From Rhodeus uyekii (lineage: Eukaryota; Chordata; Actinopteri; Cypriniformes; Acheilognathidae): 64,000 nt of DNA. Position 1 is the stretch's first letter. Every line of letters begins with the position of its first letter. The notes beneath the pieces are model-generated. The model saw only the letters and a list, made by a program, of their open reading frames with translations. It was not told the DNA's origin and searched no databases. A program made the translations under genes and the position numbers. Positions 1 through 10,842 of this stretch are shown here, piece by piece. Location: NCBI GenBank assembly GCA_037043235.1, contig JAWRVZ010000016.1:3487501-3551500 (forward strand), written 5' to 3'.

Positions 1-272
1 ACCATATTTCATCTGGAGTGTCATTGATTTGTCATTTTCATAGGATATTAAAATCATAACCATCATTTTTACATCTTCATATACAATACGTCAAAGTAGC
101 TATATAGCTCTATCGGCATACATTTTAAAGAATATGTACATTTCTGGTCACAAGTATATCTTTGACTTAGACTAAAATATAAGTGAACTGGATACAGACT
201 CATTCCCTACCTGTGAAAATGGCCACTGATTATTTTGTATTCTATATTATTTGATTATATATGAATTGACAG

Positions 273-376
273 CATGGCTTGTGAAAGGAGAGGAGGAGAG
301 AAGCAAAGATGAAAATCCGGTCGCTGGCACCACCACTGAGAAATCAGGCAACGCTGGCCTGGAGAAAGCTGACAAG
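273..376 (+). CDS. nos1ap: nos1ap coding exon (first visible)
   Basis: The acceptor AG is at 271-272 and the donor GTAAAG starts at 377. The only open reading, with two bases of a split codon first, is an acidic, lysine-rich linker (WLVKGEEERSKDENP...). It ends in phase 0 and joins the next exon in frame. Identity rests on position and phase, because this linker is poorly conserved. Confidence 0.6.
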
Positions 377-3300
377 GTAAAGCCCTCTGCCTTATTATAA
401 GGTTGATATGCAGTTTGAACAAGTTCCCTCAGCCAGCAGAATATCAAGAACAAATATATGTTCAGTTGTCTTCAAATGTCCTTTTTAGTGTTTTTCACGT
501 TTTCACATTGACTCAAAAAGATGTTTAGAAGAAATTAGACGAAAGAATACATGTCTGAGGTGTTGTCTTTTTTAAGATAGCCGTTTTCTGTTATTTATAG
601 ATGCTACCGTTTGCTCATCCCACTTTTTTTTAGGCCAGAAATTGGGCCATGATCGAAAGTAGGGCTAAAAGATGGATAATTGCTAACCAGTTGTCTAAAG
701 TTTAGTTCAAATATTCTTCAGAATATTATGTTAACACACTTAGTCAGAGTAATTTTAGTTCGTTAAAAGTACATTTTAGATTTCAAGTAAGTCTTGTTTT
801 CTTAGCATGCCAACTTTTTCTAGTTATGATGGGGATAATTTATGAATAAATCATTTTAGGATACACATTTAAGACACTTCAAGAATTTTAGCTTTACTTT
901 AATGAATAAGATATGAAAGCTGTCTGTGCTGACACATATTAGATCACTGGGAAGGCTTTAGGAAACTGCGCTTTCTCAGAGGTTAAAGTTTTCATGTACT
1001 TGTAATGGTTTGCAAAATGACTTTGATACAGCAGAAGTGTGTTCTGCTTTTTGAATATTATGATCTTTTTTCACGTCCAGTGATCATTTATTTATTATTT
1101 ATTCCTTTAGGCATAAATTTCATGTTGGTGCTGTAGTTTTTTACAGTCAACATGAAATCAAATTTGAAAACCCTTGTTTTTTATGGAATATTGTGGTATT
1201 TATTAAAAATGATTTATCTGTGTACATCTTTTTTTTTCACTCCAGGAAGGGTTTTCACTGTAATAAGTGTATTGTAAGGACATAGCATGTTCCATAATCA
1301 GAGATGGTATGACTATGGTGTTGACAACTTAGCGTGTGTTCACACTTGTAGTTTGGCTCGTTTGGATGGAACTTACCAAACATGCAAAGCAATGCTGTGT
1401 GCTGGGCTAACCTACATATGATGGTATTTTGACCAGCTGAGAACTTGTGAAGAGCTTATAAAATGTGTAAAGGAGTTAAAACAGTGTCAGGAATCCCTCC
1501 ATCACACACACATATTAAGATCTACTGTACAGAAGATTCAACTCTGATGCCTATACGCCTGAACTGTGATGAGAAAAATTGCGAATTTGCGAGAAAAAAA
1601 CAGTATGCTTGAGCATTCTGTGTTTTTTAGGGTCACATCTTGTGACATCATGTGCCGTTTTTGATTCATTTACATGTCTATGGCCCATGTTGCATTCATA
1701 CTTAATTTGACCGCACCAGAGTTTGTTTGGAAGTGACTGAGACCCATCTCGGTCTGCTTGTTTGGTGCGCACCAGGGTTTGGATGGCAGCGTTCACACCT
1801 ATTCAAATGACCCGCACTAACCGAGCAATCGCACCAGGGTTTGTTTTATTCGAACAAAACATGTCGAACATGTTCATGATGAACTCAAAATGACTTTAAT
1901 TATAGAACTCAAAGAGAAACACTTTAAATATTAACAAAAATGGCACATCTAGTGCAAAACATCTTAAAGTACAGGAAGAGACCAGGGTGTTACACGAACA
2001 TCGACGGACAAAGACTGAAGGAAAACACGGTTAATATACACAAGGGGTGATGAGGGAACAAGACACAGCTGAGAAGACTAACAGGGTGATTGATGAGACA
2101 AGTGAGTGGAAAAACACTGGGAGAGTATAGGATGAACCAGGAAGAAGACGGAGACCTGACAAACACATAACAGATATACCCCCTCCCAAAAAGGTGAGTA
2201 AAATGGAACAACAGAGCAGGGAGGGAGGGGATCAGGAGGAGGACAGAAACATTTAACAAGGGCAGGGGTTTGGAACAGGAACCAGTCAGGAGGGTCTTTA
2301 GGATGGTGCCGGGAGCTCAGGCGTCCATGGAGGCTCTGCCTCCAATGCCCCACTCACAGATGTATAGCCCCCCCAAAGTTTTCTTGGGGACGACCCCGGG
2401 TCTTGGGTGGTGGAATATTCGTGGGGGTAGAGGGTGCTCTGGAGGGGGTTCAGGGTCCGGCAAGTTTTCAGTAGCTGACTTGGGGACAGGCAAGAAAGTT
2501 CAGTAGTTGACTCGGGGACAGATGTGAGTTCAAGTGAGGGCTTGTGCACAAGAGGGTGCTCAGGAGAGGGCTTGGGCACTAGTGGGATCTTGTGAGAGGA
2601 TTTAGGAGCTGGCTGGAGTCTGTCTGGCATAGCAGACACAACAGCGCAGATTGGGGAGCACAGGAGACGGCTGGAGATTGGGGAGCACAGGAGACGGCTG
2701 GAGATTGGGGAGCACAGGAGACGGCTGGAGATTGGGGAGTGCAGGAGATGAGCGGAGTATGTGTCTCCCTGACACACACTCTGGGTCCGCTAAATGAGCG
2801 CATATACAACTATTGTTAGGTGAGCTGGGACACCCCGCCGCTCACCAGACAGGGCTGCACAATGACTCACAATGTCCTCAACCTCCCCGAAAACGAAATT
2901 AAATCTATATTTAGATGGAGAACATAGTTGAAAAAGTCCATGGCAGGTTCAAAGCAGTCATCTGGATGCACAAACCGGGCGAGCTCGTCATCCAATCCCA
3001 ACTAGAAGCTATTTTTAAGGGCAGTATCCTTCCAGTTCACCTGGTTGACCAGCTCCAAAAACTCCTCGACATACTCCTTCACCAGGCATCCCCCCCCCTG
3101 GCAGAGTGTGAGGAGTCTCTCCATTTCCCACTCTTTCCCCATAGCAGTATCCATTGCTGAAACACAATAGTCTTTTGGCGGCGACTAACCAGGTCCATTG
3201 ATCTGTCACGGTTGTGTGGAGAGGAGAAATGCACGGACGTAACAGGATGAACTCAAAATAACTTTAATAATAGAACTCAAATGGAAACACTATAAAAAAA

Positions 3301-6300
3301 GGTATCTAGTGCAAAATGTCTTAAACAGAGAACAGGAAAAACACTATAAATATTTTTTCAAAAAATGTCATATCTAGTGCAAAACGTCTTAAACAGAGAA
3401 CAGGAAGAGACAGGGTGGAAACACAACATTATATGGATGTCAATAGACAAAGACTGAAGGAAAACACAGGGTTGATATACACAAGAGCTGATGAGGGAAT
3501 AAGACACAGCTGACAAGACTAACAAGTTGATTGATGAGACAGGTGAGTGGAAAAACACTGGGAGAGCCTGGGTGGAACCAGGATGAAGACAGAGTTGGTA
3601 GAAACAAAACAGTCGGAGTGACTGTTTTGTTTCTACCAACTCTGTCTTCATCCTGGTTAACCTGGTTCATCCTATTAACCTTAACAAATAAATTATTTGC
3701 ACTGTGAAACCATTAGAAGAACTAATAGAACTAGCATGGTTGATTATTAGGTACTAATTGGTTTTATTGGTCCACAAAGCAAATGTCAACTTAAAGGTAA
3801 TAAAGAGCATGTGTATCCTACTTTCTACATACAGGAGTGTGAAGCACCAGTTCTGATGATGGAGTCATCAAGGCTGGCGTCTCCTCTCTCCAGCCCTCTA
3901 AGTGTGAGCCATCAGTTGCAGCTCCTGCAGAGGCAGTTACAGCAGCAGGAGCAGAGGAGCCAAGCCGCTTCTGCACAGGTCACATCACATGTCTCATCAC
4001 TTTCTCATGCTGACTGTACTGACAGGAACAATTAGTAATAGGATACGATTAGTAATTTTCATAATTCTCATTTTGACAAATAACAATTAAATGGATATTA
4101 TTAAAATTTTATTCAATTTTGTCTAGATAAATTTAGAAAAGAAAAATGCGCAAAATATTTTCAAAGCTGTTAAAAAAAGTGATTTAGACATCACAAAATT
4201 GTAGTACAAAAAATGGATATTCATTTTGAAATTTTATAAAATTATCTTTAAATGTGTTTAAAATGAATATTCACACTTTTTTCTGAATGCATGTTATAGA
4301 TCGTATTTTCAAAATCAATGCTTACAAGTACATTTCATCTTTTGTAAAAAAAAAAAAATAATAATAATTAAAAAAATGTTTTTGTCAAACCTATGGTTTG
4401 ATCTGGAGATTCAATACTATTTCACAGACTTTCCAAATAAGTCATAAAGTCATGACACTGAAAACATGGATAGCCAGAAAATTCAAAGTATAGTGTATTT
4501 GAAGTTAATTCCCATGTACACTACCAGTGGACTAGCCAACAAAAGATACTCAGAATGTAAGTTTATAAGACTATATGTAAAAATATGTGAAAAATAGTAT
4601 TTAATAGGCTACTCAATAAAAAGAGACAGAACTACAACAAAAAGAACTACAGAACTACTCAGGTACAGCAACCCGAGTGGGACTACACTGATAGCTGCTG
4701 CCCTGAGATCCAGCGCTCTGAGAGTGCTAGCAATGGGTGCCTGGCCTATTGTAAGCTCTTGACAGCTGAAAGAATTGTAGGGGAATTACAGTTAAGACCC
4801 GAGGGCCAGATATGTTGAATGAAGAGCAGGAGTCAGAAGTGCAGTCAATAGAAGAAATTTTAGTGAAGTTTAGTTTGCAGTTTCATCAGCAGAAGCTTCA
4901 GGTCTCACAAAGAGTTCGTAGGCCACTTACAATAACATTGTTACAGCAATTATACTCTAACAGAGGGTGCTAACTACGTCAATGATGACGGTTAAATGAT
5001 TCTGATTGGCTAAGTAAGAAAGAAAGATTAAAAAAATGGTAATTTTCCACAGAAGAGCAGACAGTCTGAAGCATATCTTTGTTGATCGCATGGTGGATGG
5101 GTTAGTGATCTTCCACACGGCTTGTCGAGAACAACAAGTCATTCCGTCTCCTGCAGTTAATCACCTCACCAATACAAACCATATTAACACACACACAGAT
5201 ACACAGCTTCTTCTTTAATGGCTTCAGGTTAAGCCACGGGAACCTCTCCATAACCCCCAGATGCCATTTTCTTGGAGCGGCCAATGGAAGAGTCGCAAAG
5301 GGCGCTAGGGCCATCTCCCTAGCGCCCTCGACGAGCTCCTTGCAGGCTGGGGGGGATTCTGAAAGAAAGAAAAGTTTAAAAGAAGAATATTGATAGCACA
5401 CTTGAATAAACTTCTTTTTCGTAAGGGCCATTCTTCCTACAGAAGTGTAAAAGTCTACTTGCTGTTCTGTAGGTGGTTCTGCTGCAGCAGCAGCTGTCGG
5501 TGGAGTCCAGCGCCAGGACAGAGGCTCAGGCGAGAGTCCAGCAGCTCCTGCAACAGAACACTGAACTCCTGCAACACCTCTCGCTTCTGGTCAAACATGT
5601 GCAAGAGCTGGAGCTTCGCACTGATCCACGCAAGAACTCTCCCTGTGAGTCTCTTGTTATGTGCCTTCAAGAGCATTTTCTCTTTGCCTTCTCCATGTGT
5701 ACCAGGCTAAAGGATAATTAAGTGTTTCAAAGAATAGTTAAAATCCTGTCATTTTCTCATGATCATGTTGTTCCAGAAAGAAAAAGAAAGCTTGAAGAAT
5801 GTTCATGCTGCTCTTTTCCATTTAAAGAAAGTCTATAAAAGCAGCAAAGATTTGTCCCAGTCCCAGACTGACCTTAATAGTATCTTTATGTAGTGGTAAC
5901 ATTTATACATTTGTGTTTGGATATATACGTTAAAAAAACAATAGGAATGTGGTGACGGCATTTAAAATGTAAAACTCTTTTCTATATTCCGCTTTAGTAA
6001 ATAAAAAAAATAAAAAAATCCTTTAAATTATAAATTTTTTGTGTTGTCAGATTTGACGAATTTTTTACAGTATCGTTCAAACGTTTTTGGTCAGTACGAT
6101 TTTTTGGAAAGAAATGAATACTTTAATAAAAGTCGAATACTGCATTAGAACAGAATCAACCCGTCGTTGTCAAATAAGGTAAATGCGGTAACACCTTTAA
6201 GTTATTCTCTTACTGACCATGCCATTATATCATTTCCTCCATGAAGTGGGATCTCAAGACAGCCTTCTGGAAATCGCCCTGCGTGCCAACATGCCAGCTG

Positions 6301-6575
6301 TATCACGTGACCCCAACCCGAATCCCCTCTCAAACAGCCTGGTTCGGCTGGATGGCTTTCGTTTCTTCACTGAATCTTCAGACCAGGAGAAGAAGCTGGA
6401 GCAGGACCGTGACTCAGGTCAGGGTCAGGATGAAGATCATTCAGAAGGTTGCTCTCCTCCAGGGAACCAGTTCCTCAGCGCACTGGACACACCTGGATTC
6501 AGAGAGTCGGGTATCGCATCTGGTTATGAGTCTAACACGGATGAGAGCGATGACCGGGACAGCTGGGGGCAGTAA
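273..6575 (+). CDS. nos1ap: NOS1AP (CAPON) orthologue, C-terminal exons (5' part outside window)
   Basis: This is an adaptor protein that in mammals links neuronal nitric oxide synthase to partners such as Dexras1, using an N-terminal PTB domain (not in this window) and a C-terminal PDZ ligand. Visible coding exons are 273-376, 3835-3978, 5473-5644 and 6247-6575. Phases agree at every junction: 0 after the first, 0 after the second, 1 after the third. The diagnostic region is a glutamine-rich coiled coil (SHQLQLLQRQLQQQEQRS, then LLQHLSLLVKHVQELELR), followed by GSQDSLLEIAL and FRESGIASGYESNTDESDD, which I recognise as NOS1AP. The frame stops right after DSWGQ, where mammalian NOS1AP runs on about 25 residues to a class I PDZ ligand. 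A poly(A) signal lies about 130 bp downstream. There are two fish paralogues and I cannot say which this is. Confidence 0.88.
377..1320. other. nos1ap intron, nothing recognised
   Basis: AT-rich intronic sequence with short homopolymer runs. I see no exon, RNA gene or recognisable element. Confidence 0.5.
1325..1870. repeat. probable MITE-like dispersed repeat in nos1ap intron
   Basis: The segment starts with gtgttcacacttgtagtttg and contains repeated phrases of the type gcgcaccagggtttg and gcgttcacacc. This is the 'accaaac / gcaccagagtttg' style of a common fish DNA-element remnant. Terminal repeats are eroded and I cannot name the family. Confidence 0.35.
1876..3612 (-). mobile_element. 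LTR-retrotransposon-like element with decayed gag-like interior
   Basis: Two related direct repeats (about 1876-2180 and 3204-3612) share long stretches such as gacaaagactgaaggaaaac and gagtggaaaaacactgggag. They flank about 1 kb whose minus strand carries a broken gag-like reading: a conserved capsid-type segment near 2830-3200 and a proline/serine-rich segment with tandem repeats near 2300-2780, with frame breaks between. A purine tract (minus strand) at 2180-2197 abuts the left repeat as a polypurine tract would. The right repeat ends TGTCACG at 3204, the usual LTR edge. No protease, RT or integrase is present and no clear primer-binding site. It is non-autonomous and degenerate. Confidence 0.6.
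2645..2750. repeat. 27-bp tandem repeat (about 3.7 copies)
   Basis: Units of the form gagattggggagcacaggag + acggctg repeat almost perfectly with a 27-bp (9-codon) period, so the array stays open on both strands. It sits inside the gag-like interior, in the segment rich in proline and serine on the minus strand. Confidence 0.85.
3576..3658. repeat. Perfect 39-bp inverted repeat with 5-nt spacer
   Basis: Arms 3576-3614 and 3620-3658 are exact reverse complements, and the spacer 3615-3619 is ggagt. The left arm is the outer terminus of the right LTR copy, so the right arm is a second, head-to-head copy of the same terminus. Confidence 0.9.
3835..3978 (+). CDS. nos1ap: nos1ap coding exon, glutamine-rich coiled coil
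   Basis: The acceptor ends at 3834 (ctacatacag) and the donor GTCACA starts at 3979. Exactly 48 codons, with a serine-rich stretch and then the LQLLQRQLQQQ heptads typical of the NOS1AP central coiled coil. The donor is weak beyond GT. Confidence 0.85.
3979..5290. other. nos1ap intron, no gene
   Basis: Mostly AT-rich, with poly-A/T runs near 4340. The 5040-5240 part has a more complex minus-strand look that recalls an eroded transposon, but no domain can be named. Confidence 0.35.
5299..5328. repeat. 12-bp stem / 6-nt loop hairpin in intron
   Basis: AGGGCGCTAGGG and its exact complement CCCTAGCGCCCT flank CCATCT. This is GC-rich in an AT-rich intron, with no known role. Confidence 0.6.
5473..5644 (+). 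CDS. nos1ap: nos1ap coding exon, second half of coiled coil
   Basis: The acceptor is ttctgtag and the donor GTGAGT. It encodes 57 codons plus one base, including RTEAQARVQQLLQQNTELLQ and the strongly conserved LLVKHVQELEL segment of NOS1AP. Confidence 0.9.
6060..6175. repeat. Fragment of 'gttcaaacgtttttggtcag' repeat
   Basis: The sequence gttcaaacgtttttggtcag followed by a T-rich stretch and a 'gaatactttaata' stretch is the end of a very common fish DNA-element family. Other pieces are at 7080-7432 and 21840-21985. Confidence 0.5.
6247..6575 (+). CDS. nos1ap: nos1ap last coding exon
   Basis: The start at 6247 is chosen because the phase-1 end of the previous exon needs T plus two bases. The acceptor AG at 6245-6246 gives LGSQDSLLEI, the conserved NOS1AP block. 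The exon ends FRESGIASGYESNTDES...DSWGQ and TAA at 6573-6575. The mammalian tail with the PDZ ligand is absent in all frames just downstream. A GTAACT inside the stop region could be a weak alternative donor. Confidence 0.88.
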
Positions 6576-6713
6576 CTCTGTGAATCTGTGTTTGAAAGAC
6601 TGTTCCTGCTGGTGAAACCAGCTCACACCAGCAGGGCTAGCAGCTAAGCACTTCAGCATTGTGGAGAGAGAGAGTTTTGCAGCTTCAGCTGTCAGATGGA
6701 TCAATAGAATAAA
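6576..6713 (+). terminator. nos1ap: nos1ap 3' UTR and poly(A) signal
   Basis: A canonical AATAAA at 6708-6713 follows the stop by 133 bp, with T/GT-rich sequence after it (ctattatgtgcttgtataaa). This supports the stop at 6573 as a genuine mRNA end rather than an assembly break. Confidence 0.6.
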
Positions 6714-6789
6714 GTCTATTATGTGCTTGTATAAACATGCCACTGTATTCTACTCAAAAATCAGTCAAACTATGGCAGATTGTGTTAAA

Positions 6790-6960
6790 AACAGTTCACG
6801 CAAAATATTTAATTCTACCATTATTTACTCACTCTAATTTCAATCAATGTTGTTTTGGGCCCCACTGACTTTCATTGCATGGACTAAAAAAAAAATGTTT
6901 CACAATATAATGTTCAGACATGTGGGGTCATTAATATAAAAAAAAATTAATAAGTTAATT
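6790..6960. repeat. Dispersed cyprinid repeat fragment ('gttcac...aaaat...catttactcac')
   Basis: The motif order gttcacgcaaaat, ttattt, actcactct, tgttgttttg matches the ubiquitous cyprinid 'agttcacccaaaaatg ... catttactcaccctcatg' repeat, in decayed form, just past the nos1ap poly(A) signal. Confidence 0.4.
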
Positions 6961-7079
6961 TTATTGCACAGGGATGCATTAAATTGATTAGTAAAGTGAT
7001 ATGAGAGACTTTTATTATGTAATAAAATATATTTTAAATAAATACGTGTTTTTTTTCGTTTTTTTTTTTACTTTCTATT

Positions 7080-7432
7080 TGTCAAAGAATCCTTAAAACA
7101 ATACCATCATTGTTGCCACAAAAACATTAAGCAGCCCAACTGTTTTCAACATTTATAATAATATGATTTTTTGCCTGATCGTTAAATCATTGTATTAGAA
7201 TTGTCTCTGAATTATCTCATGACGCTGAAGACTGGAGGAATAATGCTGAAATTTCAGCTTTGTCACCATAAATGGAAATCTTAAATATATTAAAATAAGA
7301 TAAAACAGTTCTTTTAAATTGTAATGTTTAATATTACAGTTTTTACGGTATTTTAAATCAAGTAAACGCAGCCTAAAATATTCTTTCAAAAATGTGAAAA
7401 AATCTCCCATCACCCCAAAATTTGAACAGTAG
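7080..7432. repeat. DNA-element fragment ending in ccccaaaatttgaacagtag
   Basis: The internal phrases (gtaaacgcagcct, tctttcaaaaatgt) and the end ccccaaaatttgaacagtag are those of the same family as 6060-6175, in the other orientation. Confidence 0.5.
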
Positions 7433-8079
7433 ATTATCTTCTGTCGTATTCCACAGAAGAAAGCAAGTCTTAGAGTGAGTATTACAGGATTACATCAAAA
7501 AAAAAAAAAACATTTTACATTTTTAAATAAACTATCCATTTAAAGCTAAAGGTCTACAGTGATCTCTGGTCAGTGAACAGGAGTCTAAAGAAGCAGGCTT
7601 TCCTCTATATTTATTTTTTATTTCATTGTACTGTATTCTTTTGAAGATGGGCTTCTTTTTATTGTATTAATGTGCTGGGCTTGACTATACAATTTTGTGC
7701 AGAAATGTTAATGAGAGAGCAAGGTTCTGTCAAGATGTTAAACATGTTTGACCTTCGCTGTTAATTTTGCAGCTGAGCAGCTTGAGCTGTTACACATTAA
7801 ACATGTGTCACCACTTACAGGTATACCAATGTTATATAAATCATTCTATCTTTAATACTGTTTATTTTTTTGGGAAGAGTGTAGCAAGTAAAGTTAACAG
7901 TGTATTTTGTGCTCAAGTATTGTCTGCTGTGTTGTAGAAATAACTTTCTTTTAAATAAACTCACATATTGAAGAGTGAAACTTAGTTAATTTGGTCCTTA
8001 GGAATGAATGAACCAGAATAAATAAAAATCATTTAAGTTGTTGTTGTCTTACCCTTTTATTGTCATCTCTATTTATGTC

Positions 8080-8690
8080 CCTTTTGAGGGAACTCAATGC
8101 TGCATCATTATGGGATATGTTCTGCATGAGCTGGTGTCTGTAACCCGGCAATTTCATTGGCCAATGGCCAGGTGATGTAGTATAAGTGCATCATCGAAAA
8201 CATAGATATGCACCTGAAATAAATGTCTTCAGTAAACTGTATGTTTGAGTATTTGTGTGGAAGTAAACAAAGATATTGTTTGTCTTTCTTATTACCATGA
8301 AAGAAGTCAGGCGAGGGCCATCAGCCAGTATCAGTGACTATAGGGTCTCATGGCAGCCGCCGCCAATGGGATACCTTTCGAGACGCTTTGCAGGAGACCA
8401 TTTCCATCCATTGTGCAACCCTCTGAAAACTAGAAGGTTTATGCACCTTTTTATAACTGAACCACAATGATCGATCACATTCCAATACTCAGGAAAGCTT
8501 CCAACCTTTTTTTAATCCTCAGCTAAATCACGGAGCAGTCTGCGCTTGGCTTTTGGCCCTGTTGCGACATTAATCGGCTTTCAATGTTAAACAGAAAAAC
8601 TCTTTAGGTTCCTTGAAGACTCTGAGATCTCCTCTTTCCACCCACTACTACCATACTAGGGACGAAAGAGCCATGTAGCAAAGGACAATA
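8080..8690. repeat. Probable degenerate dispersed repeat
   Basis: The segment cccttttgagggaactcaat ... gggatatgttctgcatg ... ggccaatggcc resembles a repeat widespread in carp genomes, and its second half has related phrases. It lies between nos1ap and ddr2. No coding signal is convincing. Confidence 0.3.
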
Positions 8691-8887
8691 GAAAAAAATG
8701 TTAGTCCTTATATGTACTTCATAACCTAACTATTCCAATATGTATAAGATATATTCCTGCGTGTGTGCATGTGCCCATGTTACATTAGCCTGATTATGAT
8801 TCTTTAGTTATGTTAGGGTCATTTTAAACACTGAGATGTGATAATGTATCACTCGTAATTAAAAGCACATTTTATTTTATATCACAG

Positions 8888-9390
8888 GTGTAACGAAGGG
8901 ACTCGCAGGCGGGCGATCCAATAGTGTGTCTTTAATAATAGTCATAGTCAGGACAGGCAGAGAACATACATAAACGATAATCCAGGCAAGGGTCAAAAAG
9001 TCAGGCAGACAGAATCAGAATCATAGTTGTACAGGCGGGGAAGTCAGGACAGGCAGATAACAATCATGAGCGTAATACCAGGCAGAGATCAGGACAGGCA
9101 GACAGAATCAAGAACGGGAAAACAACAGGGTCGGTAATGGGAAGATCAGACAGGTATAACCGCTCAGTAAAGTTCACTAACAGCAAAACAAGACTTCGCG
9201 TTAACAGTGTGTGACAGAGTCTTTTGTAGTTCGGGTAATGGTGTCCAGCTGGTGCTATGATCAGTCCACTGAACGGCATCATGGGAAATGTAGTGTGTGT
9301 GTGTGTGTGTGTGTCAGTATACGTGTTAGAGCTCCCTCCGGTGGCCAGAGGGGGGAAAGCGCAGAGCTCGACATTATAACAATACTTATA
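8888..9390. repeat. LTR-like dispersed repeat
   Basis: The segment begins tgtaacgaagggactcgcag and contains several variants of 'gtcaggacaggcaga', a low-order internal repetition seen in fish LTR remnants. A (GT)n run is at 9294-9313. The ends are not sharp and I see no target duplication. Confidence 0.35.
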
Positions 9391-9396
9391 ATTTTC

Positions 9397-9531
9397 TGTG
9401 TGTGTATGTCTCTATTGCAATTAAAAACATGGTTTTTTTTCCATTGTCATTAGCACTATTTGAGATACGAGCAATTCGAGTTACGAGCTTGGTTCTGGAA
9501 CGGATTATGCTCGTATCTCAAGGTATTACTG
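9397..9531. mobile_element. 3' fragment of Tigger/pogo-like element
   Basis: This closely matches the right end of the copy at 59548-60688 (ttttttccattg ... gagcaattcgagttacgagc ... ggtattactg). Only the right terminal repeat and about 100 bp remain, and TA follows the end. Confidence 0.75.
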
Positions 9532-9699
9532 TAATAAAACATTACACTACTAATAAAATAGATATTAAATATGCAAAACTTTAACAAAAACTATAACATT
9601 ACATCATTACTAAACTAACACTGATTTTGTTTTACTGTGAAAATAGTGAACCATTATGTGAAAGGATCCCGCAATCTGTAATAATAACCTTCTGTTTCT

Positions 9700-9911
9700 C
9701 AGGATGAAATTTGGGCTATTTGGATTTTCCCCAGAATGGTGCTGACTGTATCGTTTTTTTCTCTCTGTTTATTTCTGCTCCTGTATGAGGGTCACTTGCC
9801 CCAGCCTCTCATTTTCCCTCAGGATGGATCGGGAAGACGAGGAGGATTATGTTTTGCTTAAATGCTAGTTCTTAGAGGCAGTGATCTTTGAGTTTATGAC
9901 TAGAGAGACCG
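9700..9911 (+). other. ddr2: Probable non-coding first exon of ddr2
   Basis: A GC-richer stretch ends in a strong donor (gagaccg followed by GTAAGT at 9912), the only good donor in the 3 kb upstream of the signal-peptide exon. The 5' limit is not visible. Its short open reading frames do not join to the receptor. Inferred from the splice signal only. Confidence 0.4.
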
Positions 9912-10772
9912 GTAAGTGTTGCTTGCGTTTTGTAGGATGTTTAATTTGATTCATTAGATTATAGTATTTAAATGTTTCGCATGCACAACAGATCGGTCAT
10001 GATTTGGTAATTAATTTAATGTAACATTTAACAAATAATACCAATAACTCTGGTAAAAGAATATACTCTTTTTTTTTTTAAATCAACTGTTGTCCATGAG
10101 TAAAACAATTAATTTCTTACTTAATTTCTTTGTAACCTAAATTTCCCAAGTCAAATTTGGTACATTTCTGTCAATTTTACATTTTTTAATTCAATAATCA
10201 AATCAGTAAAATAATACAGCTGCGAATAGAGTTTTTAGCACACATTTCTGTTTATGATTGTAGACTTTTATGCTCCATAAAGAGTAAGATTCTCTTGGTC
10301 TTCCCTCCACACAACTGTACGTACAGTACTGCTCTCCCACAGGCAGCTGACTGGAGCCGAAAGCAACATAAATAAACACAACGCACATAGTGGACTTTGT
10401 ATACCGGGAGAACTTACTGACCCGAGGGCAAACACACCTACAAGAGCCGTTTGTTCCTCATCTTGTAGGTTTATGTTTTGACAAGCCTTGTTTTTATTCA
10501 ACTATTAAAGTATTGTAAGAATGTGGTTATTGTAATGAAAGTGACTTTTGGAATTATGTAATCTCGTTACATTATAAAACATATTATTATTATTATTATT
10601 ATTAATGACAATAATTAATATTGTATTCTTTTTTTAAATTAAATAATTATAAGCTAATTTTCTCCCACTTCTGAAACAACAGTTGCTTATAAAATTATAA
10701 TGGTATGTTAAACTTCTAATCTATTAAACTACACCGTCATTTTGTTTACAGGAATTAAAATAATACAAGAAG

Positions 10773-10842
10773 ATGTTCCAAACGAGACAATACATTACTG
10801 TGCTTCTTCTGGTTGAAGCTGTGAAGTCACAGGTCAACCCTG
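10773..10842 (+). CDS. ddr2: ddr2 coding exon 1: start codon and signal peptide
   Basis: The exon opens after acag at 10751 and ATG is 21 bp in. MFQTRQYITVLLLVEAVKSQ is a short signal peptide, and QVNP matches the mature N terminus of DDR2. The donor is GTGAGT, phase 1. Confidence 0.88.

Noticed and set aside
2270..2819. Open frames on both strands through the 27-bp repeat as novel proteins
   Set aside because: They come from repeat structure within a degenerate LTR element. No start context, splice sites or conserved domain.
4640..4990. Possible extra nos1ap exon
   Set aside because: GC is a little higher and some frames are open, but no acceptor/donor pair gives a frame compatible with the flanking phase-0 exons.
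6060..7432. One large transposon with ends at 6060 and 7432
   Set aside because: The ends are of the same family, but the genuine nos1ap last exon, 3' UTR and poly(A) signal lie between. Two separate fragments are simpler.
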